Below, one piece after another: positions 40,714-49,038 of a stretch of 51,150 nucleotides of DNA; the first letter of the stretch is position 1; the number at the start of each line of letters is the position of its first letter. Below the pieces are notes generated by a model. That model was not told where the DNA came from. It did not search any database and worked only from the letters and a program-made list of their open reading frames with translations. Source of the DNA: Kroppenstedtia sanguinis. Its GTDB lineage: Bacteria > Bacillota > Bacilli > Thermoactinomycetales > DSM-45169. The translations under genes were made by a program, and so were the position numbers. Location of the stretch: the NCBI RefSeq assembly GCF_050433445.1, contig NZ_JBNPXF010000026.1, positions 1 through 51,150 on the forward strand, written 5' to 3'.

Positions 40714-43140
40714 TTATTGGCGCAAGACGGCACCCAGTTCCTGCTCCAATTTCGAGACCACCGTTTGGTGTACCTCATTCACTTCCTCATCGGTCAAGGT
40801 CCGATCTTTCGCTTGATAAGTGAGGGAATAAGCGACACTCTTCTTTCCATTCCCGATTCTCCCACCCGTAAACACATCAAACAGCATCACCGACCGCAGC
40901 CATTCCCCACCTGTGGCGTAAATCAAGTCTTGCAGGCGATCCACTGGCACGTCCGTATCCACCACCAACGCCAGATCCCGAGTCGTGGACGGATATTTGG
41001 GCAGGGGATGATACTCCAAGGTCCCTCCAAGAACTGCTTCCATCACCGGAACCAAGTCCAGTTCAAAGACAAACACATCCTCCAGATCATAGGCCTGGGC
41101 TGTTTGCGGATGGATTTGGCCGATCAGTCCAATCACCTGATCCTCCAGGATCAGTCGGGCAGTGCGCCCTGGGTGATACCCTTGTGGTTGGATGGCCTCA
41201 TAACGGACTCCTACTAAGCCCAGTCGTTGGAACAATCTTTCCAAAGATCCCTTAAGGGAGAAGAAATCCGGAATTTCCGCTCCCCCCTGCCAATGTTTGG
41301 AATCGATTGCCCCTGTGGTCAATCCAGCCAACATCCAGGGCTCCTCAGGCTGCTGAGTCAATTTTTTTTCTTCCGTTAGATACACCCGCCCCATTTCGAA
41401 AAAGGATACCCCTTCTTCCCGGCGATGAATATTGTATTCCGCTGTCTCCAACAGTTGCGGCACCAGGGAGGTCCGAAGCAGTTTCCGTTCATCACTGATC
41501 GGCATGCTGATCCGAATCGGCCGGGCCTTTGGGTGGATCACCTGCTCCAATGAACGAAGGGCATCCGGTGATGTCAAGCTGTAATTGACCACCTCATAAA
41601 AGCCGATATCCCGCAACGTATGGCGAATCGTCCGGTGTAACCGCTGCTCCGGGGTCAGGGATCCCGGAGACTGCTGGCCCCAGGGGAGTGTGGTGGGAAT
41701 CCGGTCATATCCGTACAGGCGGGCCACTTCTTCGATCAGATCCACTTCGATCGAGATATCCGGACGTCGGGATGGAACCTGAACCCGATAGACTCCCTCT
41801 TTTACTTCCGCAGGGAAACGAAGGCGACGGAAACTGTCCATGACCGCCTGTTCATCTATCTGCACTCCCAAAACTCCTGTCAAGCGGCTGTGGCGTAATT
41901 CGACGGTCACATCGTCAATTTCCCCGATCTGTTCCGCCGTGATGGCAGAGGCCACTTTCCCTGAGGCAAGTTCTCCCATCAACTCCACCGCTCGTTGCAA
42001 GGCAGGCAAAATCCGTTCCGGATCGACTCCCTTTTCAAAACGTGTGCTCGCTTCGGAGCGGAGTCCCAATCTGCGGGTGGTCCGACGTACCGTTTCCGGA
42101 GCGAAATAAGCGGATTCAATCAGAATCGTGGTTGTCTTTTCCGTCACTTCAGAGTTTGCCCCCCCCATCACACCGGCAATGCCGATCGGTTTGGTCCCGT
42201 CGGTGATGAGCAAGGTCCCATGATCACAAGCTCGGGTCACCCCGTCCAAAGTGGTCACTGTTTCCCCGGCAGTCCCCTGGCGAACCACGATCTCCCCATG
42301 ATCTACCTGGTGGTAGTCAAAGGCATGCAAGGGTTGACCGTATTCCAACATCACGCAATTGGTAATATCCACCACGTTGTTGATGGGGCGCACACCCGCT
42401 GCCAACAGCCGGTTCTGCATCCACTGGGGAGAAGGACCCAGCCGGATTCCTTCCACCACTTGGGCGGCGTATAAGGGACATTCCTCCTCTGCATCCAATA
42501 CGATGGCGACTGATTTCCCCTTCCCTTCCAAACGGCCTTCAGCTGTTTGGGGAAGACGCACTTCCCGGTCTAACAAAGCCCCCACTTCATAAGCGATTCC
42601 CCACATGCTGAGACAATCCGAGCGATTGGGCGTCAGGTCCAACTCCAGCACCACATCATCCAAACCGAGGAGTTTTTTCGCATCTTCCCCGACCTTTACC
42701 CCTGGGGAGAGAACCAAAATTCCATCCTGTTGCTCCTTAGGCAGAAGTTTCTCCGGCAGACCTAACTCCTGAGCGGAACAGATCATCCCTTGAGAGGGTA
42801 CCCCCCGCAGCTTAGATCTTTTAATCTTGATTCCCCCTGGGAGTCTGGCTCCAGGCAGAGCGACCGGCACTTTTTGCCCGGTCGCCACATTGGGGGCACC
42901 GCAAACAATATTCAAAAGCTCCTCTTCACCAACATCGACCGTGCAAACACGCAACCGGTCCGCATTCGGATGGGGGTCAGCACTTTGTACGTGACCGACC
43001 ACCACCTTAGTTACGCCGTGATCCCGAAGTTCCACCCCATCTACTTCAATCCCGCCACGAGTTAACTGTTCAGCCAACTCCTCCGGTGAGACTCCCTCCA
43101 GATTCACGTATTCATTCAACCACTGATAGGAAACACGCAT
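40714..43140 (-). CDS. pheT: Phenylalanyl-tRNA synthetase beta subunit
   Basis: This 808-residue subunit starts MRVSYQWLNEYVNLEGVSPE, with AAAGGAGAGAGAGCCG before the ATG; a longer frame has no site. The order is: an EMAPII-type tRNA-binding domain (about 40-150; HVQSADPHPNADRLRVCTVD), B3/B4 editing domain, B5 domain, catalytic-like core and a C-terminal anticodon-binding FDX-ACB domain (YHPLPKYPSTTRDLALVVDT). It is co-transcribed with pheS, 22 bases apart, under the T-box. Confidence 0.97.
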   Translation of the reverse strand: MRVSYQWLNEYVNLEGVSPEELAEQLTRGGIEVDGVELRDHGVTKVVVGHVQSADPHPNADRLRVCTVDVGEEELLNIVCGAPNVATGQKVPVALPGARLPGGIKIKRSKLRGVPSQGMICSAQELGLPEKLLPKEQQDGILVLSPGVKVGEDAKKLLGLDDVVLELDLTPNRSDCLSMWGIAYEVGALLDREVRLPQTAEGRLEGKGKSVAIVLDAEEECPLYAAQVVEGIRLGPSPQWMQNRLLAAGVRPINNVVDITNCVMLEYGQPLHAFDYHQVDHGEIVVRQGTAGETVTTLDGVTRACDHGTLLITDGTKPIGIAGVMGGANSEVTEKTTTILIESAYFAPETVRRTTRRLGLRSEASTRFEKGVDPERILPALQRAVELMGELASGKVASAITAEQIGEIDDVTVELRHSRLTGVLGVQIDEQAVMDSFRRLRFPAEVKEGVYRVQVPSRRPDISIEVDLIEEVARLYGYDRIPTTLPWGQQSPGSLTPEQRLHRTIRHTLRDIGFYEVVNYSLTSPDALRSLEQVIHPKARPIRISMPISDERKLLRTSLVPQLLETAEYNIHRREEGVSFFEMGRVYLTEEKKLTQQPEEPWMLAGLTTGAIDSKHWQGGAEIPDFFSLKGSLERLFQRLGLVGVRYEAIQPQGYHPGRTARLILEDQVIGLIGQIHPQTAQAYDLEDVFVFELDLVPVMEAVLGGTLEYHPLPKYPSTTRDLALVVDTDVPVDRLQDLIYATGGEWLRSVMLFDVFTGGRIGNGKKSVAYSLTYQAKDRTLTDEEVNEVHQTVVSKLEQELGAVLRQ

Positions 43141-43162
43141 CGGCTCTCTCTCTCCTTTCCTG

Positions 43163-44197
43163 TTATACATTTTGAAATTGACGTAGAAACCGAAGATCAT
43201 TGGTATAGAAATGACGAATATCGTCGATCCCATATTTCAGAAGGGCAATCCGTTCCGGTCCCATCCCGAAGGCAAACCCAGTGTAACGCTCCGAATCGTA
43301 ACCCCCACGCTCCAACACCCGAGGATGAACCATCCCAGCACCCAGAATTTCGATCCATCCGGTCTGTTTGCACATTCGACAGCCATCGCCGCCACACTGT
43401 ACACAGGAGATGTCCATTTCGACACTAGGTTCGGTAAAAGGAAAATAGCTGGGGCGCAGCCGGCTTTCCAATTTCCTCCCAAACATCTGCTCGGCAAAGG
43501 AGAGCAAAGTGCCATGCAGCTCACTCATAGCGATCCCGCGGTCTACCACCAGTCCTTCCACCTGAGTGAACTGATGGGAATGGGTGGCATCATCATCGTC
43601 CCGTCGATATACTTTCCCAGGACAGATGATTTTGACCGGGACTTTTCCCTCCTTGGACTCCATGGAGCGCACCTGAACTGGGGAGGTCTGGGTCCGCAAC
43701 AGAATCTCAGGTGTGATGTAGAAAGAATCCTGCATATCCCGGGCCGGATGGTCCTTATGGAGGTTGAGAGCCTCAAAATTATAATAATCCGTCTCCACTT
43801 CCGGCCCTTCTGCAACTTCAAAACCCATTCCGACAAAAATATCTTCGATGCGCTCAATCACCGCGTTCAGCGGATGCACACCCCCCAAGGGCTTCGCCTT
43901 TCCCGGCAGAGTCACATCGATCGTCTCCGAGGCCAGCCGGTGTTTTAGCCTCTCTTGATCCAGCTTCTGCTCTTTGTCCCGGATCCACTCTTCCAAAGAA
44001 GCGCGAATCTCGTTAGCCAAACTGCCGATCACTGGCCGCTCGGCAGGCGAAAGATCTTTCATTCCCCGCAGGACAGAGGTGATCTCCCCCTTTTTCCCCA
44101 GATACTTCACGCGAATCTCTTTCAAAACATCCAAGTCGGATGCGGAGCGGATCGCCGCTTCCGCCTCCTCTTTCATGGATTTCAGCTGTTCACGCAC
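43163..44197 (-). CDS. pheS: Phenylalanyl-tRNA synthetase alpha subunit
   Basis: This 344-residue catalytic subunit has class II motif 2 in a RTQTSPVQVRSMESKEGKVP region and motif 3 in GFAFGMGPERIALLKYGIDD. The phenylalanine-site segment SYFPFTEPSVEMDI is intact. The start is a GTG at 44197 (REQLKSMKEEAE) with AGGAGGGAATCCAT ahead; this gives the usual PheS length, whereas a longer frame runs into the leader terminator. Controlled by the T-box at 44222-44498. Confidence 0.97.
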   Translation of the reverse strand: MREQLKSMKEEAEAAIRSASDLDVLKEIRVKYLGKKGEITSVLRGMKDLSPAERPVIGSLANEIRASLEEWIRDKEQKLDQERLKHRLASETIDVTLPGKAKPLGGVHPLNAVIERIEDIFVGMGFEVAEGPEVETDYYNFEALNLHKDHPARDMQDSFYITPEILLRTQTSPVQVRSMESKEGKVPVKIICPGKVYRRDDDDATHSHQFTQVEGLVVDRGIAMSELHGTLLSFAEQMFGRKLESRLRPSYFPFTEPSVEMDISCVQCGGDGCRMCKQTGWIEILGAGMVHPRVLERGGYDSERYTGFAFGMGPERIALLKYGIDDIRHFYTNDLRFLRQFQNV

Positions 44198-44221
44198 ATG
44201 GATTCCCTCCTGAATTCCCAT

Positions 44222-44498
44222 AAAATAAAAAAATCCCGCGTCCGAGGGACGAGAGATTCGTGGTACCACCCTTGGTTGAACAGTCCCCACAAGACGGCGG
44301 AAACTGCTCCACTCAAAAAAGATAACGGTTAGATCCGGTACCCCTTACTGCTCCCACAGGAGGTTCAGGGGGACGGCTCAGGAGTGAACTTCCCCATGCC
44401 GTGTTCCTGGGGGTGCTTCCAGTCATGGCAACCCCTCCCTGGTCAGGTCGTACATCGGTACTCTTCTCCGTCACAGCCGATGATGGCAATCGATTTTG
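44222..44498 (-). ncRNA. T-box leader (Phe) with terminator/antiterminator
   Basis: On the minus strand AAGGGTGGTACCACG (44273-44259) is the T-box. It is followed by a terminator stem AATCTCTCGTCC / GGACGCGGGATT and TTTTTTT at about 44257-44222. The upstream stem I carries GAAGTTCACTCC, in which TTC (44388-44386) is the likely Phe specifier. Uncharged tRNA-Phe should promote read-through into pheST. Its sigma-A-type promoter is at 44505-44533. Confidence 0.95.
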
Positions 44499-44504
44499 TT
44501 CTCC

Positions 44505-44533
44505 AGTATAGCCAAAAACTTGACGCGATGCAA
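44505..44533 (-). promoter_or_regulatory. Sigma-A-type promoter of T-box-pheST
   Basis: On the minus strand TTGCAT (44533-44528) and TATACT (44510-44505) are 17 bases apart. Confidence 0.7.
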
Positions 44534-44577
44534 TGACACACACGAAAACATGTCTCTGAGTAAAGTTGGATTGAAAA

Positions 44578-45372
44578 TCAGCCGGTTTCCATCCACTGTT
44601 GGCGGAGGAGTTCAAATAGAAGAATCCCTGCCGTCACCGACACATTGAGGGATTCCACTTGTCCGGGCATGGGAATTTTCACCCGGTCATCCACCAGGGA
44701 ATCGATTTCCGCGGAAACGCCCTTGCCTTCATTTCCAAGCAAAATCGCCGTCTGTTTCGGATAATGGCAATCAAAATGAGCCTTCTCTCCTCGGGGGCTC
44801 GTCCCCGCCACCCAATATCCCTGTTTTTTCAACTCAGGAATGGCCTCTCTCAGATCCACACGTCGGATACGGGAGCGAAACAAGGAGCCCATTGCAGAAC
44901 GGACCACCTTGGGGTTGAAAGGATCTACCGTCCCCGCTCCCAACCAGACATCCCGAACTCCTGCCGCTTCAGCCGTCCGCAGGATCGTCCCCAGATTGCC
45001 CGGGTCCCGGATGGCATCCAGCAACAGTACTGGCTCTTCACCACGGATCCGATAACCATCCTTATTTTCCGGGACCACCACCTCAGCGGCGACTCCCTGA
45101 GGAGTCTGGGTATCCACTAATTGCGAGAAGGTAGAAGGATACAAGGCATAAACCGAAACTTCATCCAGATAGGAGAGACTCTCCAACCGCTCGATCCCCT
45201 CATCAGACACAATCACTGAACGCACTTTCCATCCTGCCACAGTGGCTTCCTTCAGCAATTTTTCTCCTTCAATCAGGATGCTACCGAATTCCTCCCGTCC
45301 CTTCCGGGTACTCAGTTTCCGCCAACGCTTCACTTTCTCGTTGCGGGCAGAGGTGATTTGATGGATCTCCAT
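44578..45372 (-). CDS. ysgA: TrmH/SpoU-family RNA 2'-O-ribose methyltransferase (YsgA-like)
   Basis: This 264-residue knotted SPOUT methyltransferase has motif 1 LLDAIRDPGNLGTILRTAEA, motif 2 AILLGNEGKGVSAEI and motif 3 KIPMPGQVESLNVSVTAGIL. An N-terminal substrate-binding domain precedes them (about 1-95). The family methylates rRNA or tRNA riboses; the exact target is unknown. Position next to pheST matches B. subtilis ysgA. It lies 3 bases after ktr on the minus strand, so the two are probably co-transcribed. Confidence 0.92.
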   Translation of the reverse strand: MEIHQITSARNEKVKRWRKLSTRKGREEFGSILIEGEKLLKEATVAGWKVRSVIVSDEGIERLESLSYLDEVSVYALYPSTFSQLVDTQTPQGVAAEVVVPENKDGYRIRGEEPVLLLDAIRDPGNLGTILRTAEAAGVRDVWLGAGTVDPFNPKVVRSAMGSLFRSRIRRVDLREAIPELKKQGYWVAGTSPRGEKAHFDCHYPKQTAILLGNEGKGVSAEIDSLVDDRVKIPMPGQVESLNVSVTAGILLFELLRQQWMETG

Positions 45373-45375
45373 GGT

Positions 45376-46029
45376 TTATGCACGTTCCTCCAGTTTTTTT
45401 AAGTCATCGTTATGACCGATCACGACCAAGACATCACCCCGGCGGATCCGGTCCCCAGCCAAGGGGGCGATGTTGATTTTATTTTTACTCTTGATAGCCA
45501 TTACGTTACAACCGAACATGGCGCGGATATCTAACTCCTCCAGAGTTTTTCCAGCAAAGAATTCCCCCGCATGCACTTCAATGATACTGTATTCATCCGC
45601 CAACTCGATATAATCCAAGATATTGGGAGAGATCAGATTATGTACGACCCGCACTCCCATATCCCGTTCGGGATAAACCACCTTGTAGGCTCCGATCTTA
45701 TACAACACTTTGCCATGAAGGTCGTTCCTCGCCTTGACCACCACCTTTTCTACCCCCATCTCCCGCAGAATCAGTGTGGTCATAATACTGGACTGAATAT
45801 CTTCGCCGATGGAGATAACCACCACATCAAAGTTTCGAATCCCCAGTGCCTTAAGAGCATTTTCATCGGTGGAGTCCGCCTCCACAGCATGGGTGACAAT
45901 CTGAGCAAAATCCTGAACCCGCTGCGGGTCGCGATCGATGGCCAGCACATCATACCCCATCTCGTGCAGGGTTTTAGCCACACTTCCGCCAAAACGGCCC
46001 AAGCCGATGACTGCAAACTCTTTCTTCAT
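45376..46029 (-). CDS. ktrA: K+ channel regulatory subunit (KtrA/KtrC)
   Basis: This 217-residue RCK protein gates the KtrB/KtrD potassium transporter. The N-terminal nucleotide fold is AVIGLGRFGGSVAKTLHEMG with acidic DVLAIDRDPQRVQ, binding ATP/ADP. A C-terminal TrkA_C domain (about 135-217; FFAGKTLEELDIRAMFGCNV) is where c-di-AMP binds in relatives. GGGAGGATCTCG precedes ATG at 46029. The membrane partner is not in the window; KtrA versus KtrC cannot be decided. Confidence 0.92.
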   Translation of the reverse strand: MKKEFAVIGLGRFGGSVAKTLHEMGYDVLAIDRDPQRVQDFAQIVTHAVEADSTDENALKALGIRNFDVVVISIGEDIQSSIMTTLILREMGVEKVVVKARNDLHGKVLYKIGAYKVVYPERDMGVRVVHNLISPNILDYIELADEYSIIEVHAGEFFAGKTLEELDIRAMFGCNVMAIKSKNKINIAPLAGDRIRRGDVLVVIGHNDDLKKLEERA

Positions 46030-46146
46030 CGAGATCCTCCCTTTTTCGGTGCCCATACATGGTGTGTATTATATCACAATGTTTCCCACCAGACGGATAA
46101 GCTGTCTCTTCCGGGTCAAACTACACATGAAAGGAGGGAGCGCGAA

Positions 46147-46383
46147 GTGAGCTTTCCCATTCGTGGGGCTATCTATTACAACATCAAGGAGATGGATCCC
46201 CAACAGCTGAAATCGATGGTGGAAGATTCGATTCAGGGTGAGGAAAAACTGCTTCCCGGATTGGGCGTCCTCTTTGAAGTGATCTGGAAGAACAGCACGC
46301 CCCAGGATCAGGAACATATGATTGAAACATTGCACGAGCATATGCCCAGGAAAGAGGCGCAACCCCCCGTCGCACCGTCTTAA
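46147..46383 (+). CDS. sspI: Small acid-soluble spore protein SspI
   Basis: This 78-residue protein starts at GTG 46147 after [37 protein letters not shown] followed by [18 protein letters not shown] is the SspI signature (B. subtilis has [20 protein letters not shown]). The N-terminus [18 protein letters not shown] is more divergent. SspI is a minor forespore protein controlled by sigma-G. Adjacent to ysgA as in B. subtilis. It is strong evidence for a spore-former. Confidence 0.93.
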   Translation: [78 protein letters not shown]

Positions 46384-46431
46384 ACCATCCGGTTCAAGTT
46401 TTCTCTCTTATACCCGATTTCTTTCCGTACA

Positions 46432-46466
46432 AAAAAAGGCTGATGACGGATCCGGTCATCAGCCTT
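46432..46466. terminator. Terminator between sspI and the M42 peptidase
   Basis: AAGGCTGATGAC-GGATCC-GGTCATCAGCCTT is followed by TTTTTTT on the minus strand. It ends the peptidase gene and may also serve sspI. Confidence 0.88.
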
Positions 46467-46486
46467 GGTCTATTTGTATTCGTTAT

Positions 46487-47575
46487 TCACAACCCCTGAC
46501 AGAGCTGATCCACTGTCTTCTGATCCAGCCGGCGAATCACTGCCACCAACAACTGAACCAAATGTTCCACATCCTCCTCATGGATAATGGAAGTGTGGCT
46601 GTGGATATAGCGAGCAGGCACTCCCAGACTAAGGCTGGGAACCCCTTGATCAAACAGATGAATATGGCTCGCATCTGTGGCTCCCCGGGCAATCCATTCA
46701 TATTGCAGAGGAATCTCTTCTTCTTTTGCCACATCCTGCACCAGTCGGACCAGGCCCCGATGGGGCAGATGTCCTGCATCATACAGTACCAGTTGGGGAC
46801 CGCTACCTAATCGGCAAGGGACTTGATCCTTGTGAATCCCCGGCGTATCCCCAGCAATCCCCACATCCACCGCGATCCCGATATCAGGTCGGACAGCAGC
46901 GGTGGCAGTATGGGCTCCCCGGCGTCCCACTTCCTCCATCACGGTCCCTACACCGTAAACCGTGTTGGAATGATCGGTCTGACTCAGCCGTCTCAACACT
47001 TCCACAGCGACAGCGCACCCCATCCGATTGTCCATCGCTTTAGCCAACCAATGTTTGGAGTTGGCCATCACTGTAAAGGGAGACCAGGGAACCACCACAT
47101 CACCGGGATGAATCCCAAGCGCTTCGGCTTCTTCTTTGTCAGATACCCCCACATCGATGAAGAGTTCCTCCAGAGAAACCGCTTTTTTCCGCTGATCCAT
47201 GGGAAGAAGATGGGGGGGTTTGGAACCGATCACCCCCAACACGTTTCCCTGATCCGTGATCACTTCCACCCGTTGGGCAGACACGACTTGACTCCACCAT
47301 CCACCCAGTGGCTGAAAACGCAAAAATCCTTCTTCGGTGATTCGGGTCACCATGAAACCGATCTCATCCAGGTGGCCCGCCACCATGATCCGGGGCCCTG
47401 TCGTCCCTTGTCGTGCGATCAGCGCCCCCAGATGATCTGAAGTGACCTCATCGGCAACGGGAGCCGCCCATCGAGCCATCCGTTTCCGGACAGGCCCCTC
47501 ATGTCCTGGGGGACCGGGTACTTCTGTCAGCTCCTTGAGCAATTGTTTAAAATCTCCGCGTTTTACGTCTGACAT
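46487..47575 (-). CDS. ysdC: M42 family metallo-aminopeptidase (YsdC-like)
   Basis: This peptidase of about 362 residues belongs to the glutamyl-aminopeptidase/endoglucanase M42 group, which form tetrahedral dodecamers and trim peptides. Metal ligands fall in VAGHLDEIGFMV (His), AKAMDNRMGCAV (Asp), MEEVGRRGAHTA (Glu pair) and AVDVGIAGDTPG (Asp), with a last His in YIHSHTSIIHEED. The start at 47575 (MSDVKRGDFK) has AAAGAGGTG 12 bases away; GTG at 47590 is an alternative. B. subtilis ysdC is also near sspI. Confidence 0.93.
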   Translation of the reverse strand: MSDVKRGDFKQLLKELTEVPGPPGHEGPVRKRMARWAAPVADEVTSDHLGALIARQGTTGPRIMVAGHLDEIGFMVTRITEEGFLRFQPLGGWWSQVVSAQRVEVITDQGNVLGVIGSKPPHLLPMDQRKKAVSLEELFIDVGVSDKEEAEALGIHPGDVVVPWSPFTVMANSKHWLAKAMDNRMGCAVAVEVLRRLSQTDHSNTVYGVGTVMEEVGRRGAHTATAAVRPDIGIAVDVGIAGDTPGIHKDQVPCRLGSGPQLVLYDAGHLPHRGLVRLVQDVAKEEEIPLQYEWIARGATDASHIHLFDQGVPSLSLGVPARYIHSHTSIIHEEDVEHLVQLLVAVIRRLDQKTVDQLCQGL

Positions 47576-47656
47576 AGTATGTAGTAGCACCTCTTTCTAG
47601 ATGAAGACCCTGTTTATTTTAACATAATCCCTTGGTTTCATCTTGTCGGCCCCCGG

Positions 47657-47696
47657 AAAAAACAGTCCCGCGGACCCAAGCGTCAGCCCGCGAGAC
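47657..47696 (-). terminator. Terminator of hsp20
   Basis: On the minus strand GTCTCGCGG pairs with CCGCGGGAC (one U-G) and is followed by TGTTTTTT. It sits just after the hsp20 stop. Confidence 0.8.
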
Positions 47697-47699
47697 CCT

Positions 47700-48092
47700 T
47701 TATTTATTTTCCATCCTTCCTTTAGGCAGACGGACTGTCAGGCGTTTTGCCTCTGGATCCATCTCGGTGATCATACCGGAGGGTTCCACCGGTATCGGCA
47801 GGTACACATGGAGAGTGAACTGGAATTGCCTCCGTTCCCTCACTTCATCCCTGCCTGTGGATCCTGAAATAAACAGAACGTTGTCCTCCACCCGGACATC
47901 CATTTCGTGACGGGGATTCAGGGAAGGGATATCCACCTGGACCACCACTTCGGTCGGTGTCTGCTCACATCGAACCGAAGTCCGGTTTGGATCCAACTCA
48001 TGGGAGAGCCTTTCCATCTCCAGCCACATCTCTCCCATCTCCTCGTACAACATGGACTCAAACCACGGTCGAAGCCACCCCAACCGCATCAC
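47700..48092 (-). CDS. Hsp20/alpha-crystallin family small heat shock protein
   Basis: This 130-residue protein has an N-terminal amphipathic stretch rich in Trp, Met and Glu (RPWFESMLYEEMGEMWLEME), then an alpha-crystallin-like beta sandwich: PTEVVVQVDIPSLNP, MDVRVEDNVLFISG and RRQFQFTLHVYLPIPV. The C-terminal I-x-I/V anchor is not obvious (RLTVRLPKGRMENK ends the chain), so it may be a shortened spore-type member of the CotM/CotP kind. A chaperone role is inferred from the fold. Confidence 0.82.
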   Translation of the reverse strand: MMRLGWLRPWFESMLYEEMGEMWLEMERLSHELDPNRTSVRCEQTPTEVVVQVDIPSLNPRHEMDVRVEDNVLFISGSTGRDEVRERRQFQFTLHVYLPIPVEPSGMITEMDPEAKRLTVRLPKGRMENK

Positions 48093-48192
48093 CTCCCGGG
48101 AGCATCCTTACTCCTTGTCAGACTATGAAAGCGAGCCGGTTTAAGTGACATCTGTCACGGGGGGGTTTGCGGAAGAGTATCCGGAAAGCGGA

Positions 48193-48348
48193 TCAATAAT
48201 AAGGTCCGAAATATCCTCCTCCCCACCACCAGAAGAAGGCAAAAAACAGGAAAATAATCACAATGACCGCGATAGCGATCCACCAACCCCAGCCCCATCC
48301 GAATCCGAATCCGAATTCTCCATAACCTTTGGTCTTCGCTTTACTCAA
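48193..48348 (-). CDS. YjcZ-like Gly/aromatic-rich sporulation membrane peptide
   Basis: This 51-residue peptide starts at TTG 48348 (MSKAKTKGYGEFGFGFGWGW), with AAGGAGGTCTGGCAA ahead; a longer ATG frame to 48396 reads through that site. The Gly/Phe/Trp-rich run leads into one hydrophobic helix, WIAIAVIVIIFLFFAFF, and ends WWWGGGYFGPYY. Composition and size match the YjcZ/sporulation small-peptide group, although the sequence is lineage-specific. It is expected in the forespore or mother-cell membrane. Confidence 0.75.
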   Translation of the reverse strand: MSKAKTKGYGEFGFGFGWGWGWWIAIAVIVIIFLFFAFFWWWGGGYFGPYY

Positions 48349-48465
48349 TTGCCAGACCTCCTTCCTTCGCAATAACTCCCTACAGGGTATTCTCAAACTA
48401 TTTCATCGGTATAGACAAGGGCCCACTCCCCATACTTTTCAGGCAAAATCACGTCTGACCAAGCG

Positions 48466-48656
48466 TGTTGATTCGCCATATTTTAGGTAGGAAATAAGAT
48501 CGGGATGGTGGGAGGGTGAAGAGCCTTTGCGCTCTTTGCAAGAGATCGTAGCCCTCCCACCATCCCCGTCCCCTCAAACAATATTTTGCGATGGGGCAAT
48601 GGAAAGAGCGAAAGGTCGTTTCCTTCCCATCCTCCAATTGATGGTCTTCATCAACA
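48466..48656 (-). mobile_element. MITE-like element D
   Basis: This 191-bp copy is inverted relative to B and lacks the internal module. Left end TGTTGATTCGCCATATTTTA; right end, read inward, TGTTGATGAAGACCATCAAT. It holds a perfect 15-bp inverted repeat, GGGATGGTGGGAGGG (48502-48516) / CCCTCCCACCATCCC (48552-48566). The open frame across it (MRSLQEIVALPPSPSPQ) also appears in B, where it is a reading of the repeat rather than a gene. Confidence 0.75.
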
Positions 48657-48854
48657 AACGTCTGACGAGTCAAGTGTTTAAGGAAATCTGGATTTACCAG
48701 ACAACCGATATAAATCACAGCATTCTTAAAAAAATCCTTCCTCTCGCAAAGAGAGGGATCCTTTGATACAATGAGGAATAGTGTACATCAACCCCTGGAA
48801 AGCTCCCTTACAGGGAGCTGGCGAGGCAATCTAAAAAACTAAATGAAGTGTACA

Positions 48855-48964
48855 ACCCCTGTAAGACGGGAGTCCGAGGAACCGGGCTGAGAGGGTAGCT
48901 GAGTAGTCCGCTGCCGACCGTATACCTGATCTGGATCATGCCAGCGGAGGTACAGAGACGGGGC
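48855..48964 (+). ncRNA. TPP riboswitch
   Basis: CCGGGCTGAGAGGGTAG, then GACCGTATACCTGATCTGG and ATCATGCCAGCGGAGGTACA, are the THI-box blocks in order. Directly after, GGGCGAG (48961-48967) can pair with CTCGCC (48991-48996) as an antiterminator competing with the stem at 48995. TPP should therefore terminate thiDE transcription. Confidence 0.96.
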
Positions 48965-48994
48965 GAGATTTTTTACCCAGGCTCCTGACCCTCG

Positions 48995-49028
48995 CCGCCG
49001 GCATCCCGGCGGCATTATTTTTTTAGGG
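48995..49028 (+). terminator. TPP-controlled terminator
   Basis: GCCGCCGG-CATC-CCGGCGGC is followed by ATTATTTTTTTT, immediately before the thiD ribosome site. Confidence 0.9.
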
Positions 49029-49038
49029 AGTGAGCAAA

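Noticed and set aside
44313..44615. 100-codon minus frame upstream of pheS
   Set aside because: It covers the T-box leader and its promoter, which explain the conserved sequence.
48527..48766. Plus-strand frame reading MRSLQEIVALPPSPSPQ across element D
   Set aside because: The same peptide start appears in element B (minus strand, 23581 down), and similarity stops with the repeat. It is a translation of the repeat, not a gene.
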